Shown here piece after piece: positions 61,601 through 64,000 of a stretch of 64,000 nt of DNA (positions are counted from its first letter, which is position 1; the number at the start of each line of letters is the position of its first letter). The translations under genes were made by a program, and so were the position numbers. The notes below the pieces were generated by a model. The model did no database searches and was not told the origin of the DNA. It saw nothing but the letters and a program-made list of their open reading frames with translations. Origin of the DNA: Rhea pennata (taxonomy: Eukaryota > Chordata > Aves > Rheiformes > Rheidae); the NCBI RefSeq assembly GCF_028389875.1, contig NC_084668.1, forward strand, positions 29,494,993 through 29,558,992, written 5' to 3'.

Positions 61601-63067
61601 GTTCTGACTATAGCAGACTGCTTAGTACAGCAGATAAATTTCCAAACCAGACGAAATCAGAATAAAAGAGAATTCTTGAAATTAAATCTGTTCAGTTACC
61701 TGTGATCCCCTGTTCATATCAAGGCCATACCAAATAGGCTTCAGATCAGATGACCTGCTGGTCCACCATGTTTTGCGTGGTATAGTAGATGGGTTTGCAG
61801 AAATGCAGGTCTCCCCAGTTTCCATGTTGCAGTACACTTTTATAGCGTCTTCAACACATCCCTGATTAGGATCAATCCAATATTCACCTACAAAGAACAT
61901 AAAATGTGGACTCTGCTATATTAATAAGATTCGTGAAATAACTGAGGAGACAATGCAAAAAGAAAAATAGGTATACCCTTCATGTAACAATTTGGTATGT
62001 ATTTAAATGCATGCTTTAGATATATATTATAATGTTTCTTTAAGATACAAGCTGGTCAATATTTCAAAATACTTCAAAATCAAGGAATTCAGACTTTGAA
62101 GTTGTTCAAGATTAAGGTGGTTTAAATCTACTGCAAAGCTGCTAGAAACTCTCAGAGCATAAAGAGAGCACAACAGCTAGAAGACAATTTTCCCTGCATA
62201 CGAGAATCCGATGGCAGCTTCTCTGATTGTTGATCCTGGAGAAAAAGTTTCAGGACACGTGGAAAAGCCGGAGAGGCTTGCCATGGATTCTCTCTGTCTT
62301 CCAGTCTGTTCTCATTTATCACTTGCAACCAGCACGTTAGGCAAACCGGCACATTAGTGAATTACTACCTACAGATTGCCAATATGGAGATGCAAAGCAC
62401 TCACAGGTCATCAGCAACAGAGTGCATGGGTCACCCACAGGCAGCACTTCGAGCTAACAACAATTACGCAAATATTAGCAAGGGAGGTACCAACATATCT
62501 CTGCAATCATGCAAGTGCTCCACTGTGATAACACTTCAAGAAGTGGCACTCCACGACAACATAAAACATTTCAGATGTAAAAATACACCTGAATAAATAC
62601 GGGATCCATCAGAAGATACACTTGCGTACATTTGTGAGAAGTTTTTGAGCTCCTAGTGTGAATGTCAGTTTAGACCATCAAAATCTGCATTATGCATTTT
62701 TTCAGCGACTCAGATACACTCTGGAATAAGTCAGAACAACATGGCACATAGAGAAGGTAGTGTGTTTATACGCACCACTCTTCTTAGAGGGGTGGCAAAG
62801 CTTCAGGTCATCACAAGTCCGTGCTGGGTGCTTCTTTGAACCATCAGGACTGCGCATAGTCTCGATCTGGCTGCTCAGTGACTTCAGTGTGGCATGGACT
62901 CCTGGATCTGTTTTATTGTGATCATCTGGGGCTGCTTCATCTTCAGTAAACTCTGGTAGTGGATCTGCCATAGCATCATCGTAGTGTCCCATAATGTCTC
63001 CAATGGCAGCAGTGAGGTGTCCTGGAGGGCCTGGGGGACCTGGAGGGCCTGGATCACCTGGTGGACC
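58534..63067 (-). CDS. COL5A2: COL5A2, procollagen type V alpha-2 chain (last four coding exons; 5' part beyond window)
   Basis: The alpha-2(V) chain joins alpha-1(V) in the heterotrimer that nucleates and limits the width of type I/III fibrils. The visible exons (63067-62776, 61887-61700, 59768-59544, 58680-58534) encode the last Gly-X-Y triplets, the C-telopeptide and the whole C-propeptide, ending GPVCFV. The identity rests on [17 protein letters not shown], the acidic run [22 protein letters not shown] and [17 protein letters not shown], and on the convergent position next to COL3A1. All splice sites are GT-AG and the phases match the COL3A1 C-propeptide exons. Two oddities are a Cys at 61856-61858 and a shortened chain-recognition segment in the 225-nt exon. 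Eight C-propeptide cysteines are present. Confidence 0.96.
58681..59543 (-). other. COL5A2: COL5A2 last intron
   Basis: 863-nt intron. It holds nothing recognised. Confidence 0.9.
59544..59768 (-). CDS. COL5A2: COL5A2 penultimate coding exon (chain-recognition segment, short)
   Basis: 225 nt, 75 codons beginning [20 protein letters not shown] and ending LHDSCS. It keeps the NIT sequon. It is 18 nt shorter than the 243-nt COL3A1 exon 50; the missing codons fall just after FVYGD, inside the chain-recognition segment (59709-59759). The acceptor CACAG and donor TCT|GTAAGT are clean, so a wrong boundary does not explain the difference. Confidence 0.95.
59769..61699 (-). other. COL5A2: COL5A2 intron
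   Basis: 1.9-kb AT-rich intron; no gene or mobile element recognised. Confidence 0.9.
61700..61887 (-). CDS. COL5A2: COL5A2 C-propeptide exon with Cys at the Cys2 position
   Basis: 188 nt, entering in phase 1. Reads [20 protein letters not shown] and on to GLDMNRGSQ. The codon at 61858-61856 is TGT (Cys), aligned with the COL3A1 Cys at 45066-45068. From memory, mammalian COL5A2 has Ser here. Confidence 0.96.
61888..62775 (-). other. COL5A2: COL5A2 intron
   Basis: 888-nt intron; nothing recognised. Confidence 0.9.
62776..63067 (-). CDS. COL5A2: COL5A2 exon with helix end, C-telopeptide and C-propeptide start
   Basis: 292 nt, ending in phase 1. [16 protein letters not shown] ends the helix; there is no CC knot, unlike type III. 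Then [20 protein letters not shown], an acidic segment, and the first two C-propeptide cysteines (RTC, KLC). Acceptor CAG at 63068-63070, donor AGTG|GTGCGT. Confidence 0.96.
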
Positions 63068-64000
63068 CTGAATTAAAACAAACAAAAACAAAAAAGGCAA
63101 AAAAGGGACAGCTGAGTCAACTAGACAAAATGATAGAGAAGGCAAGGCAGTCAATAATAAAGCCAAACTTCAAGGCAAGTCGCCCTAAGGCACAGGCAAG
63201 CTTCAGGTACGAATAACCAGTTCACTCTCCCAGGAACAGAGGTAAGCGATTAGAACTGCGTGCGAGGCATTCTCCCTGCTTCGTGTCCTCACTGCCTGTC
63301 TTATTACCTTGCTCAATTTTTTCTTATTCCCAGCTTTTGGACTAAACAGCTGCAAAATGTCAGAAAGTAATAGCCTCTTGATTCCATTTTTTTAAGCCAT
63401 CCCTCCCTCCTTCAAATCCCTGCCTAATAAAATTATTTCTTAAAACTCCCAACAGCTGTAAGTGATTTTTTTAGAACAATCTAAAAATCTTGTTTCTACT
63501 GAGTTGTCTCGTCTCAGGCACACTTTCAATTAGTAAAGTCTGGAGGGAAAACTGAACACCAGAAATATCTTTAGGTTTATTGTGCACAGTGCTGAACTTT
63601 CTGGCCAGAGGTCTCCAAACACGTGACACAAAATTCACTTCATCCTTATTTGGCAGAATAGGTGTTTCCCTGAGTGAGGCCATTTCCTGAATGAGGGGTT
63701 TTGAGGTCCTTCTGTCAGCCTGGACTGTGATACTTGGGGAGGTAACTGAGTCTTGAGGCAGAAAAGGTCTGTTAGTACACACTGTATCTCCACCTGCAGA
63801 CTCTACCAGCTCCTCACTGGCAGCAAAGTGTGTGCTATGTCTCCCTTGCAAGTTTGATGCTCTGGTGCACCGCATGGCATATCTGAATGTGGTGTTTCCT
63901 TGGACATTAATTACCTCAGAGTTTGAAATTAGTGCTCCAAATGTTTAATACAGAACACACATTCAGCCTAACACATTCTGCATCTGGCAAATGCAGCACG
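63068..64000 (-). other. COL5A2: COL5A2 intron (partial)
   Basis: No further Gly-X-Y exon is visible before the window edge. A 134-codon minus-strand open frame at 63471-63875 lies here; I do not recognise its product and it has no clear splice context. Confidence 0.8.

Overview
The window is vertebrate nuclear DNA, almost certainly avian. It has AT-rich introns, strict GT-AG splicing, and a CR1 retroposon 3' end at 22453-22668 with the octamer tail typical of birds. It also holds faint remains of ancient tRNA-derived SINEs. The gene pair is the type III / type V fibrillar collagen locus, with COL3A1 on the plus strand and COL5A2 on the minus strand, arranged tail to tail as on human chromosome 2q.

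Layout. 1-10680 is read as the 3' part of COL3A1 intron 1; exon 1 (signal peptide) is not visible and should lie upstream of the window. 10681-46923 holds 50 coding exons, numbered 2 to 51 to match the 51-exon mammalian gene. They encode the von Willebrand C domain and short N-propeptide helix, the N-telopeptide, an uninterrupted Gly-X-Y helix of 340 triplets by my count, the Cys-Cys knot, the C-telopeptide and the C-propeptide with eight cysteines. The 3'UTR (46924 to about 47930) has six AATAAA hexamers, two 8-mer miR-29 sites and one 8-mer let-7 site. About 9 kb of intergenic DNA follows, with simple repeats, a GC-rich block, two CpG-dense pockets, SINE relics and a perfect hairpin. The COL5A2 3'UTR (about 57130-58533, minus strand) also carries one miR-29 and one let-7 8-mer. 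The last four COL5A2 coding exons occupy 58534-63067; the rest of the gene lies beyond 64000.

Function. Both genes encode fibrillar procollagen chains that are secreted, trimerised through their C-propeptides, cleaved by ADAMTS and BMP1-type proteinases and assembled into heterotypic fibrils. Known functional sites that can be read in COL3A1 include the ADAMTS N-proteinase bond SP|Q, the vertebrate collagenase bond G|I, the VWF/DDR2/SPARC site around GVMGF, several integrin-type GxPGER motifs and the cross-linking lysines.

Most notable observation. In COL5A2, both elements known to control chain selection differ from the mammalian sequence as I remember it. A cysteine occupies the Cys2 position, where I recall serine in mammals. 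The chain-recognition segment is also five codons shorter than the human one (six shorter than COL3A1 here). Nothing in the window suggests a mobile, defence or otherwise wholly new system.
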